Of a stretch of DNA of 64,000 bases, positions 1 to 11,400 are shown in pieces (positions within the stretch are counted from its first letter, which is position 1; each line of letters starts with the position of its first letter). Origin of the DNA: Owenia fusiformis (taxonomy: Eukaryota; Annelida; Polychaeta; Sabellida; Oweniidae); contig CAIIXF020000008.1 of NCBI GenBank assembly GCA_903813345.2, forward strand, positions 21,872,822 to 21,936,821, in the 5' to 3' direction. The notes beneath the pieces are model-generated. The model worked only from the letters and a program-made list of their open reading frames with translations, searched no databases and was not told the origin of the DNA. A program made the position numbers and the translations under genes.

Positions 1-178
1 ACATTTTCATAATTAGGTGGCAATATTACTTATTCTATACACAAAACAATGCCAACCTCCTCTATAATGAAACAACTTTGTAAGATTCCCTTGAATAAGA
101 TGTAAGACATATTATGTATCATTAAGATTTTGTTATGTTGTAGAGATGGTGACATATACATATGTATAGGGTGTTTCA

Positions 179-773
179 TAATGATCATCTCCCCATCCAT
201 AGGTAATCCTAGATCACATGGCTATCACATTATCTATATACCATAAAAAAAAGCTTATTCAATTCTGGACTAATGTGCCACATTTTAGCATGACTGGTAT
301 TTAGGAACATAAGTTGTGAATTTGTGTTTGGTAAGTCACTTTCCTCTCAATTTGCATGATTTGTAGCTACTATTCCCAATGGATTTAAAGAGAGGAGCAG
401 AATACTATATAACCCATTGTATCATCTAGGGTTCAGTGTATTTCTATTTTCTATTATTTTATACTTTTTGTCTTTCAAATATCATTAAGATATATCCTCA
501 GCATTCATCAAATGTTATAAGTTGAACATTACTACAGATAATGGTTATCATAGCTGTTTGCAGTGCATGTTGCTAATTTTGGAAAAATGTGGTTTTTAGA
601 TTCAATGCTACCTCAATATGTAGCAAGTTGTAATAAAAACTTGAGTTTAATCAAAGTTGTTTCAAATAAGTTCAGAATTTAACATTAGCTTTCATATGAC
701 ACATTACTTATGAGTGCATGCTATTTAGAATATCTGGTTGATGGGTAGGGAGCATTCATTATGGAACACCCCG
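179..773. mobile_element. MITE with TA target site, mariner-like ends
   Basis: The ends are inverted copies: GGGTGTTTCATAATGA near 179 and the complement of TCATTATGGAACACCCC near 757. TA dinucleotides flank both ends (177-178 and 774-775). No coding remnant is visible inside. The end sequence and TA flanks fit a non-autonomous Tc1/mariner-class element. The 178 bases before it show nothing I recognise. Confidence 0.6.
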
Positions 774-1360
774 TATTTGTACTTTATCAAGATAATTTCT
801 ACATTTACAAAGCTGAAGAATGATTTTACAAGATGTAATTCATAACTGGACAATTTTTATAAAATAAGAATGAAAATTAATTTTATCAAAGATTATCATG
901 GTAACAAAAAAAATCAACTCATCAAAACAGTTAAAATTGATATTAGACAGACAATTCGGAAGTCTGGTAAAAAGTTATCTCAATTACAGTCAGTCTGAAT
1001 AGATAAAAATGTCAAACATTTCCTCTTGAAAATTCAAAAATTTGTTACCATTCATGATATTTAATTGCATTTATCATGTTTATAACATTTATTCAATCAT
1101 CATTTTTATTATTTTATTATCATGATTGACAACCTCATCAAACACATAAATATAACATATTATATGTTAAATTACTGACAATTATGATTGCAAAAAATCA
1201 TTTCAAATAAGCAATTAATACTCCCTTTAAATACACTTAACAAGTTGGAATACCATTATTCTGGGAAGACGTGAACAGTAGAGGTAAGTTAAAGTGGTTA
1301 TTGTGCTTTATATCTTAACTAAGTTCCTCCTGTTCAGTTCATGGTTTCATAGACATAATT
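774..1360. other. AT-rich intergenic stretch, nothing recognised
   Basis: AT-rich sequence without a convincing open frame, RNA gene or repeat. It lies between two miniature elements. Confidence 0.5.
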
Positions 1361-2514
1361 GCTGGATTTACACCATGCGTTTTAGAAAGGCACCTAGGGT
1401 CACTGCGAACCCCCCTGGCTATGGGCCTGATACCAATCGTTTTTTGGAAAACACCTTATTCCGGGTTTTTACCATTTACCTTAAACGTAATAAGACATAT
1501 TTCGAATGCTACACATTTGGGCCACAGCAAAAATACAGGAAATGATGGATGGGACCCAAAAATGCAATAGATCACCAAATTATAATTGCAAAAATTCAAA
1601 GTAAGTTCACATCACTGGCAAAAGTCTCAGTTACGTTTTGTCTTAGATACTTAAAGAACACATTTATTGTAGATGTACATATCTGCTGGATGTTCTCCAT
1701 ATCTACATCATTAATAGTGCACGAAAGGCGTTTTTGAAATGACAGGTGTAATTTCAAAATAAAATTTGTTGGTGTAATCAGGATGGCGATTTTGTAAAGC
1801 GCTTTCCACTAACGCGCTTTTAGCATTTTTCTGGTGTAATTCCAGCAAATAACATGGTGACAAACATGTTGGGCTCCATACATGCCAAGAAGTCTAAGCC
1901 TAGACTTGCCACCTTTCCATTTTAATTGTCTTGCATGACATAGTTGCTGGAATTACACCTGATAAAGCTCTTTACAAAATCGCCATCCTGATAACACTAA
2001 CATTTCTAAAGCGCCTTACAGCCTTAGGAATTGTATTTTGAAATTACATATGTCATTTCTAAAACATTTTTCGTGCACTTTTAACGATGCCGATATGGAG
2101 AATATCAAGCAGATGTATACATCTACAATAAATGTATTCTTTTACCATCTAAGAGAAAGCATAACCGAGACTTTTGCAAGTGATGTGAACTTTCAATTTG
2201 CGATATAATTTGATGACCTATTGCATTTTTGGGTCCCATCCATCATTTCCTGTATTTTTGCCGTGGCCCAAATGTGTAGCATCCGAAATACATCTTATTT
2301 CGTTAAGAGCATAAGACAAAAAAACCAGGTAAGGCGTTATCGGTATTACGCTACACTCCAAAAGCACCTAACGATTTAAGGCGTTTTTTAGTGACTAGGG
2401 TTTTAGGAGTTTTGGAAAAGCCCTTTTGTAAAACGGCAATCGTGTTTACACCTATTTTTCAAACCGGGTTAAAACCTTAAGCGCCTTTCTAAAACGCATG
2501 GTGTAATTCAAGCT
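1361..2514. mobile_element. Two miniature elements of one family, head to head
   Basis: The motif GCTGGAATTACACC or its complement occurs four times, at about 1361, 1833, 1946 and 2501. This defines two elements (1361-1846 and 1946-2514) in opposite orientation with about 100 bp between them. Their interiors are inverted copies of each other, for example GGATGGCGATTTTGTAAAGC near 1781 and its complement near 1968, so the whole block can fold back. Short open frames at 1294-1737 lie in repeat sequence and are not genes. Confidence 0.65.
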
Positions 2515-2760
2515 AGTATTGGAGGTTACAGAATCCTATGAAAAAGAAAGGATGTGTGGTCTAAAGTTTGAAGGATAAAACAGCAAATGACAATACTTCA
2601 ATACTTGACTATAATTGCAAACAACTGTAACATGATTAAACTTGTAACTATGTTGATGGACAGAATTTCCAAATTATTTAGATTTTTATGTAAATGATGT
2701 TACCCTTGCGTTTATGTTTATCATGCTTTGCAGTCAAATAAAGCTTTCTATTACACTCTA

Positions 2761-3591
2761 TGCAGACAGAGCCTGTGGGAAATATTGGGTGCGGCGCAAA
2801 TGAGCGGAGGGTGCGGAGCTAACGGTCATTTTTGAATTTAAAATTGGGATATTTCTGAAACTAAGCCGTTTTGGGACTTCAAATATACCAAGATATGTGT
2901 ATTTGACACCAAATATCAATAAAATTGTGAAAATAGTAGTGCAATTCATTTTATAGCGACGCAGTATGCCTTAAACATTTCCCAGACCTATATATTTTGA
3001 GACTAGCATTTTGATTCCCCAGCATTCATAAAAAATGTTGTTCAAGATACACTACCAATGCAAATTATTTTTGCATCTTGGAAGCCAGGCAGTATCTGTG
3101 TGATTTTATAAAAATTCGGAAATGTTCTTCAGATATGAGCCCCCTCTAAATATTGGGTGCGGAGGTACGTTTATGGAGCTCCTCCGCACCCAATATTTAG
3201 AGGGGGCTCATATCTGAAAAACATTTCCGAATTTTTATAAAATCACACAGATACTGCCTGGCTTCCAAGATGCAAAAATAATTTGTATAGATAGTGCACC
3301 TTGAACACCATTTTTTATGAATGCTGGGGACTCAGTATTAAAAGGATAATTTCAAAATATGTAGGTCTGGGAAAGGTTTAAGGCACACTGCGTCGCTATA
3401 GAATGAATTGCCCTACTATTTTCACAATTGTATTGATATTTGGTGTCAAATACACATATCTTGGTATATTTGAAGTCCCAAGACGGTTTAGTTTCAGAAA
3501 TATCCCAAATTTAAATTCAAAAATGACCGTTAGCTCCGCACCCTCCGCTCATTTGCTCCGCACCCAATATTTCCCACAGGCTCTGTCTGCA
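2761..3591. mobile_element. Fold-back element, near-perfect palindrome
   Basis: The left arm starts TGCAGACAGAGCCTGTGGG and the right arm ends with its complement. The arms of about 400 bp pair almost throughout, including GAGCGGAGGGTGCGGAGC and CTCCGCACCCAATATT, with a loop of a few tens of bases near 3165-3181. The matching open frames on opposite strands (2758-2949 and 3403-3624) are mirror images of the arms, not genes. Confidence 0.75.
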
Positions 3592-3677
3592 TATGGTGTA
3601 TTAGTATGCTGTGCAATGAGCTAGGAAAACTATCAAAACAAACTGGGCTTTTCATGTGTGGACATATTTTCCAACAG

Positions 3678-4157
3678 GGTTTAGAGGTGATCCATTACTT
3701 CTACCAAACCCAATCCACCTCAAAATATTATTTCAATATCTACAAGGTTTAGAGGTGAACCATTACATTTGCCAAACCCAATCCACCTAAAAATATTATT
3801 TCAATATCTACAAGGTTTAGAGGTGAACCATTACATTTGCCAAACCCAAACCACCTAAAAATATTATTTCAATATCTACAAGGTTTAGAGGTGAACCATT
3901 ACATTTGCCAAACCCAATCCACCTAAAAATATTATTTCAATATCTACAAGGTTTAGAGGTGAGCCATTACATTTGCCAAACCCAATCCACCCCCAAAATA
4001 TTATTTCAATATCTACAAGGTTTAGAGGTGAGCCATTACATTTGCCAAACCCAATCCACCCCCAAAATATTATATCAATATTGTATCTACAAGGTTTAGA
4101 GGTGAACCATTACATCTACCAAACCCAATCCACCTCAAAATATTTTATCAATATTCA
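3678..4157. repeat. 68-bp tandem repeat, seven copies
   Basis: Units begin GGTTTAGAGGTGAACC at 3678, 3746, 3814, 3882, 3950, 4019 and 4093. The spacing is 68, 68, 68, 68, 69 and 74 bases. Each unit carries CCAAACCCAATCCACC and ATTATTTCAATATCTACAA. The array stops about 70 bp upstream of the start codon of the cysteine-rich peptide gene. A single related start (GGTTTAGAGGTGAACCG) occurs near 9072 in a TARBP1 intron, so the unit is also dispersed. Confidence 0.9.
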
Positions 4158-4228
4158 GTCCTTATGTATTTTTCATGATATATGCCCGCTTTTTTCAAGT
4201 GATTATTTGTGTATAGGAACCTAGCAAG

Positions 4229-4513
4229 ATGAACAAACTGGCGATATTTGTCTTATGCCTGATAGCTGCAAATGCAGTGATTGCTGTAAATGATGAATCA
4301 GAAGAGCTTGAGAAAAGAGGTATGAGCACCTTCACTGCCTGTGAACAAGGACGGAACTCAAGGTGTCAATGCAGAGCAAGTTCCTGTGGGTGTACTGGTA
4401 GAAAGAAGAGAAGATCTGCCCCAGGACAGATGTCTTTCTCTGGATGTAAGGAGTCTGCTCCTGGTGTTGTCTGTAGATGCAAGGAATCTGACTGTGGATG
4501 TGTTGGAAAGTAG
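4229..4513 (+). CDS. Secreted precursor of two cysteine-rich peptides
   Basis: This 94-residue frame looks like a prepropeptide. Residues 1-19 are a hydrophobic signal peptide, followed by an acidic propeptide ending in Lys29-Arg30. Repeat 1 (31-57) has Cys38, 46, 48, 53 and 55. A basic cluster (58-62) precedes repeat 2 (63-94), with Cys73, 82, 84, 89 and 91. The shared pattern is C-x(7,8)-C-x-C-x(4)-C-x-C. Both repeats end in Gly followed by basic residues, the usual signal for C-terminal amidation after convertase and carboxypeptidase trimming. The start is the first Met, 13 bases after a TATAG that could be a splice acceptor, so an upstream non-coding exon is possible. I do not recognise the family; hormone, antimicrobial or venom-type peptide are all open. 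The secretory precursor is well supported, the function is not. Confidence 0.75.
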   Translation: MNKLAIFVLCLIAANAVIAVNDESEELEKRGMSTFTACEQGRNSRCQCRASSCGCTGRKKRRSAPGQMSFSGCKESAPGVVCRCKESDCGCVGK

Positions 4514-4604
4514 TTTTCTGGTATGTTATTACTGTGCAAATTCGTCCTTTCCGGTTTTAAATGTTAGGCCGTTTATAAAGTCACCTCCCTTTTACTATTC
4601 AGGG

Positions 4605-4890
4605 AAAACAACTGTCCTTTATGTAATGGTCACTGATTGACAACAATTTAATGCAAAATTATTTTTATATATTTTATATTATTGTTTTTGTGATCAATTT
4701 TTGTTTTTTCGTGCAATTGCTTTTTGTGCCTCCCTTTCTACCAATTCTTGAGAATGAAATAAAAGATATTTCCGAACCTTGGTGGAACAAAATAGCATAT
4801 ATAACATTTACTTAAGACCTCTCAATATTATAGTTAATACAAAGGAAAGTTTGGTTCATTTAACAAAAAGTATTCAAAAAAAATAAAACG
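4605..4890. repeat. Repeat shared with a TARBP1-intron MITE; likely 3' UTR
   Basis: This stretch closely matches, in reverse complement, 28076-28400 inside the miniature element at 27838-28471. Shared landmarks include ATGGTCACTGATTGACAACA, TCTACCAATTCTTGAGAAT and GACCTCTCAATATTATAGTT. It lies directly downstream of the peptide gene and supplies its nearest polyadenylation signal. Confidence 0.75.
4758..4763 (+). terminator. Polyadenylation signal AATAAA for the peptide gene
   Basis: AATAAA lies about 245 bp after the stop codon at 4511-4513 and is the first canonical signal downstream. It is inside the repeat shared with a MITE. Confidence 0.5.
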
Positions 4891-6283
4891 AAGACCCCCC
4901 CAAATTGAGTATACTTAGTCTGTAGCTATCTATGTCTGTGTTATGTTATTTGAATCATTGAATATTATGAAATCTAAATAAGAAAACAAAAAATGAAGGT
5001 TTTAATTTGTTTGTTTTCCCCTTCCCTTAGATGACTTCTCAACAGGACGTTAAACATATTAACTGTGACTGACCTTACTTTCTAATGCATTAAAACATCT
5101 TCATGGAAACCTCTCTTGGACTAAACGATTATTTTTTGAAAAATGATTGACAATTACATTTTGCTTACACATGTTACAGCATTATTTTCATCATATTTAT
5201 TTATATTTTCACACCTTTGCATCTTGGTTCTTGAATTGCAATGTCCTTTGATAATGTCCATTATTTCCCAGATATATGGCATCTAAAACAACAGTGACAA
5301 TGTTACCTGGCTATTTAACAATTTCACCCTCTAGCATTGGTTCTATTTCAATGATTAGAAGGAACAGACAGTGTAAAATGTTGCAAGCACTCTTTTCAAT
5401 AATCATGCCAATGTTTTGTCTTAATCTAATTTTCTAAAAATAAATTGAGAATCAAATATAGAAGTTGTTTGGCAACTAGGAATTAGGATTGAAAAAGAGG
5501 ATGTCCCCTTTTTTAAAAGTACTCAAAACTTAGTCTCGATTTGTCTCTGTTCTTTCTAATACCTTTACATGTAAGTGGGTATGGTTACATAAATTCATCC
5601 AGGTCTCCAATCTATATACCATAGTTCCTATCCAGAACTGATATAAACTGCAGCAACTGTTCATGTTTTAAATAAAAAAAGCAAAATTGTTGAAAATACA
5701 AATTGTATTGTTATATAATTGTGTTTCCAGACACTGTAGAAGTCACAGCAACACACAAGCAGTTATCCTTTACTGACTTCTTAGAAAGCACCAGCCATTC
5801 ACGTGTTATCAATGTCTGTATCTTCTTTAACCAAATATACTTCATATCAGTATATTAATTGCTTTTCATATTCTTGTGAATAATTTTCTTATCATTCAGT
5901 CTTGGGTTGTTCAGAAAACAAGAGGTTGGTACAAAACGTTGCATGGTGCCATGGCATAGACTATGGCACGGCTCTAGGACACTATTTTTGGGTCAAATCC
6001 TTGCAGATTTATATAGGGTTTGCCATGTCACCGTGTCATGTTTTATACTAAACCAAAAACAAGATATGCCTGGATGATTTTGTATTCTGAAAAAAGGCTT
6101 TTCCACAGATCTTAAAGAATGGCTGTCCAAAGTAGAATCAAAGATATAGTTAAATATTTTCAAAAACTTTGTATCCAGTGTTTGAGCCAAGTGCTGGTCC
6201 GCAGGTTTATTGTTGTTGTTAATGTAAAGCTTGATTTTGATTGATGAAGTCAACCAGATATTAGTCTAATATTTTAGTCTGTA
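4891..6283. other. Intergenic stretch, no gene seen
   Basis: AT-rich sequence between the + strand peptide gene and the end of the - strand TARBP1 gene. The two genes converge here. The only longer frame (5993-6253, - strand) shows no domain and overlaps the expected TARBP1 3' UTR side. Confidence 0.5.
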
Positions 6284-6289
6284 TTTATT
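6284..6289 (-). terminator. Candidate polyadenylation signal of TARBP1
   Basis: TTTATT on the + strand reads AATAAA on the - strand, about 210 bp past the stop codon at 6499-6501. A second copy lies at 6206-6211. Confidence 0.45.
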
Positions 6290-6498
6290 TGGGAATAATC
6301 AAGTAATACACTAATCTTTTTCTGTCAAATTTGGTCAAGTACAATGTACTAAATGGAGTACTTTAAAGAGCTATTCTTATTCTTATAACTTGAAAATCAA
6401 GCACTTTTGAAGTGTAATAATCGTGATGGATGTTACTTTTTATATAAACTATTGTAAAGAGCAAAAAGTCCAAACTATTGCCAATGAACAACTTATGT

Positions 6499-8470
6499 TC
6501 AATGTTTCTGGTTTAACATTTGACGTGTGTATTCCCATGTGAGGAGTGCCCCACTGACGTGTACATTAAGGGAACGAATTACACCTTGTTGTGGAATCTC
6601 GACACATACATCAAGATACTGGATCAGCTCCACTGGAATGCCTTCCTTCTCACTCCTGAAATTAATATTAAGCATAAAGTAATTCGTTACCAAATATGTC
6701 CAATATGATAACATACTGTAGTGTATCTAATATGCTACCCTGTCGCATCGTTTCATGTATTTCACACAAAACGTTCAATAGCTTGTACATTTGTTACATT
6801 CTTTGTGAGCTCTGCCTTTGTTCAGTTAGGCATTACAATATGCAAAATCAACTAAGTGAAGTAACAGACCTTAGACTGAAATATTTGTAGGATGTGACAT
6901 AACCATGACCCAGAAGCTATGACTCGGTGACAGTTCACCATAGCAAAGCCAGTTGGCTTCTCAGAATGTAAAAACATATTTCATGTCAACTGATCTGTTT
7001 TTGATGCACCAAATTTGTTTAGCAATGTGGCATTACAAGCACTTACCCCAGTAGCAGTAGAGATTTCTTCGGGAATGAGTAATCAGTTAACTGTGTGCTA
7101 TTAGCGGTCTGCTCAACACCAATCAGAGTGTAGCCTTCCTCTCGCATCTCTGACAGATATGTTTTCAACATATGTGGACGCACCTGAAAGTAAACACTCT
7201 AACATGAATATCATAATTTAAAAAGCATAATGGCAACCATGTTATTTATTCAGCATGGCCAAAACATAATCAGATCTTGGTACTAGTCTGATCTTCCATA
7301 AATCAGAGCAGTCCTAAAAATGAATGAAATTTGGAGTGTACTGAACTACCAAATCTGTGAAATGGTCATCTCATTAAAGAACAAGGCATTAACATGCAAA
7401 ATGTCACCACCTAACATTTGTTACAGACACCGATCCCCGAACACAACCTGCCAAACACCATTCACAAAAAGTTGATGGTGACATAACATGCATAAGTTAA
7501 TATATTTTGCTAAGCCATATAACTTATAAGTGTAACTTACCTCTTTTATAGGCAGCCATTTGTGTGCTGTGACACTGAGGCCCTGGAACATTTTGTCATC
7601 AAGCCATTTCATGTTGCCAATGACATACTCAGAGACACCAAATATCTCGCCAGTTCTACACAAACCTAAACAACATATAAGGTTAAATGTAATCAAAAAA
7701 TTATAAGAATCCTTTTTTTCAGATTAATGAATCTTTAAAAGTACTACATGGACCTATAACTTATGAGCTACTGTACTTCTACTTAATTTGGCAGCCATTT
7801 TATTTTGGCGTTTCATATCCGCCAAATTGTTAAAGTCCACCAAATTAAGTAACCGCCAAATTCAATATTTCATATTTCAATGGTACATTTCAATATATCA
7901 GCAAGTCCGCCAAATTAACTAGTCACCAAATGTTCAAAACAGCCAATCCGCAAAAATAAAATAGCGCCATGCATTTTAATTAAATGACTGTATCTATGCA
8001 AGATTAAGAGGTATACATCTAAAGGAGGTTCTATCAGGAAAGGACCTTTATGGAACTTAAAAAGTCATAAATGCAACACACTATATCACTTGATCGGGAT
8101 GGTGAAAACTTGCATAATTTTGAAAGCATTTTCTTTCAGGGGGGAACCAAAACCAAAACCCCCACCCTGGCTACGGGGCTATATTGTAGATCAAGCCAGT
8201 CAACTTTTCTGCCTGTACTGTATCGCAGCTATAGAAAATTATTAACTATTCAACTGAATACTGATTTGAATGAGTTTAAGACTTAGGTCGTACCTCCAAG
8301 ATTAGTTGGTTTATTGATCAGGGATGTGACAAGTACCAGGCCCCCTGGTGTGTGTTTCTTCCTAGCGCCATCTATATCATGAAGCATGTCCTCATCAGGC
8401 AACATCTGTCGCCATGGTTGCACTTTCTTCTGTACATCACCATCTGTTGCTTCAAGAGTGTCTTCAAGCT
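6499..8470 (-). CDS. TARBP1: TARBP1 exons 21-24: SPOUT catalytic domain
   Basis: Exons 8470-8294, 7665-7541, 7183-7047 and 6655-6499 encode the trefoil-knot methyltransferase domain. Motif 1 ([12 protein letters not shown], with the conserved Asn and Arg) is split by the intron between exons 21 and 22. Motif 2 (GSEKEGIP) is split between exons 23 and 24. Motif 3 ([17 protein letters not shown]) lies whole in the last exon. All residues expected of an active SpoU enzyme are present. The reading ends [12 protein letters not shown] and stop. Confidence 0.9.
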
Positions 8471-11400
8471 CTGATTAATAGAATGTAAGATCATATTGAA
8501 GTGAATAATGGATATGTCAAAATAATGTTATCAGCCAAATATAACACTATTGTTTTTCAATATTTGAGATTTATTAGTAAGGCAATGCGTATAATAGAAT
8601 AGCAGCCCTACCTGATGGTTTTACCCTCCATGCTCCAGGGGTAGCATTCTCCAAGTGTTCAGTCTCATTAAACAGAGGAAGAATTTGCCTGTTGCTAGTT
8701 GGCATTGCTTCAATGGTGGCGTGGAAGATCTTTGGATGGATCCATTCCTCATCTGTAACTCCATTAAGACGAGGAATGGTGTGGAAGATTGACTGAAAAA
8801 AATTTTTGTATGCAATTTGTACAATTTAATGTTCACACAAGGCATAGTTTGAGAGATAGCGATCAACATCACATAACTGGTAGTTGGTAGTTGCAATGTT
8901 AACATGGAAGACTGATGTTTTGCAATCAAAGATTATAAAAATTGTGAAAATATTCCAAGATATTCTTGTATTTTGTATTTTTATCTCTCTACATTGAAAA
9001 ACATCACATAACTAAAATATTACAATATTATACATGAAAAATTATTTTTAGCTCTCTTACATCTTTAAACAGGGTTTAGAGGTGAACCGTATATCGTATA
9101 CTTACCCATATTTTGTTTAATGGTTGTATACAAAAGCTTTATATATACATATAAATGTAGCATAATTCAATTACCTGCAGGCTGTGATCTCTGAGTGGAT
9201 GGAAGACACAGAAGAAGAAATTCTCCATTAACTTCAATGTACTTTTAGCTGCATGCCTATAATGCATAATATTATCTTTAAGATGGGCCAAGTAGAATAA
9301 ATAAATGTTTACATGAATAAAGACTTGCATACAGTTTATTCTCACCACATTAATAATATGAAAATTTGTATAAACCATTTCTTATAGAAGCATCCAATGT
9401 TATGTGTAATTTTGAAAATCAATGATAAAAACTGATACAAAAGTTTGTGTCATGATGGAGAATGGAGAGAAAATAACTGTTTTCACAGCGACAAAATAGG
9501 AAAGAAATGAAGTAGAAAAATATATTTAGGAAAAGGGTAAATGGGTTAAACAAAACTTCTGAAGAATTGAGTTTCAAATTATACATTGGTGGAGGGTGGC
9601 ATTACATTGTCCAAGTGAAATCAACTTTCCATACCACTGGCGGATTAGGGGGGGGGGGCCTGGGGGCCCGGGCCCCCCCCCTTGGTTGGGCCCAGAAAAA
9701 AAAATTGGGCCCAAAACAATTTTTTGGGCCAAAAAAGGCCTTAAGGCCCCAAAAAGTCGGCCTTTTTGGTCATTACTGGGCCTTTTAAGGCCTTATTTTT
9801 TAAATTCAGGCCAAATTTTGAAGAAAATGGGCCTCAAAATTTCAAAATTTGGGCCCACTTTTGCCTTTTAGGGCCCCAAAATTTTTTTGGGCCCAATTTT
9901 TTTTTCTGGGCCCAACCAAGGGGGGGGGCCCGGGCCCCCAGGCCCCCCCCCCTAATCCGCCAGTGGTATGGAAAGTTGATTTCACTTGGACAATGTAATG
10001 CCACCCTCCACCAATGTATAATTTGAAACTCAATTCTTCAGAAGTTTTGTTTAACCCATTTACCCTTTTCCTAAATATATTTTTCTCTGACCTAAAATTT
10101 GGGCCCCCCCCTTGTTGGTTCCCAGATCCGCCCCTGCATACCTCTGACATTTTAGCAATTTCATTTATAAGCATCTTACCCTGATCCAGAATTTATGTCT
10201 AAGCAGCACTCAACTACATTGTGTTTGTCAAGAACATTCTTGAGGCCCTTGTCCTTACAATACAGCCATGTCTTCATCATGACAGACTGGGAGAAAACCC
10301 GAATGTTGAAATGGTGGGACAGACACCATGGTAGGATGTGAGGGATTGCTTCCAAGAAAAACAACTCCTGAAAGACCATTTGAAAATCAAACTACATGTA
10401 CATGTATGGGTTTTCATTCCATTCTTTCATTTATGACATTAGAAAGCACAAAGAATAACATTTGAAAAACAAACAGAATGAAGTCCTTTAAGTTTTTGAC
10501 ACAGGATAATTAGATTTCCTAAAACAAAAGATATCAATACGTTTGAGATACTTCACATTGGCAGTTTGCAGATACATGTTTGTATTTAGCCTTCAGTAGT
10601 ATTTTCATTTTCAGAAATAAACAATTTCAAACTGATAAAATAATACAATTAGAACATACATTGCAGGCTGTTTCTCTGTGTTATTTTCAAGTTATTTGCA
10701 CTTGCACTTTTGTGATACATTTTTATATTTTGAAATGAATAAGATTTGTCACAGTAAATCTGCATGTATATAGATTATCATGTTGAGAATGTGAGCCTTG
10801 ATTTATAACTGTTAAATTCAACTGATAATGAGAAACATATGAGTACCTGTGTGTTGTGGTCTGGCTGCAGTGTGCCAAGCTGTGAAGTTATGGATAACAA
10901 AGAACATATACATGCAGACCTCTTCTCCTCTCGCTACAAATCAAAATCATCTTATATTATTTCACAAGCATCTTTTGATATTATTGCCGTCTACTGGTAT
11001 CCGCAACTATTTCGATATCATCTTTTATTCTATTCTTTTTTAACAAATGTTCTTAATTGTCCTATTAGATTGAATGGTTCTTGAATGGTGGAAAGAGTGG
11101 GTTCATTTGAAACTTTTAGTTCATGCATTAGATCATAGGGTGGGGTATTCTGGATTGTTTCTTTATGAATGGCTTTATATTGTACATTTATGTATACTAT
11201 TATAGTGCAGCATATACAACTTACATATCTGAGTTCATCCCATAGCTTGGGGATGAAGGATGGGCAACGGTTGATTAGGCGCACAGTGAACCACTCCACC
11301 ATACACCGCACTGAGGGGATCTTCTCGTGTAATAGTAGTTCTAGAATAGTAGCCCAATGTCGCTCTACCTCAGCCTTGAACACACCAATATAAGAGATAA

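Noticed and set aside
3678-4157. Possible CRISPR array
   Set aside because: Units are head-to-tail copies with no variable spacers, in a eukaryotic genome.
9567-10174. Gly/Pro-rich frames near 9.6-10.2 kb
   Set aside because: They come from G and C runs in a fold-back transposon and mirror each other on both strands.
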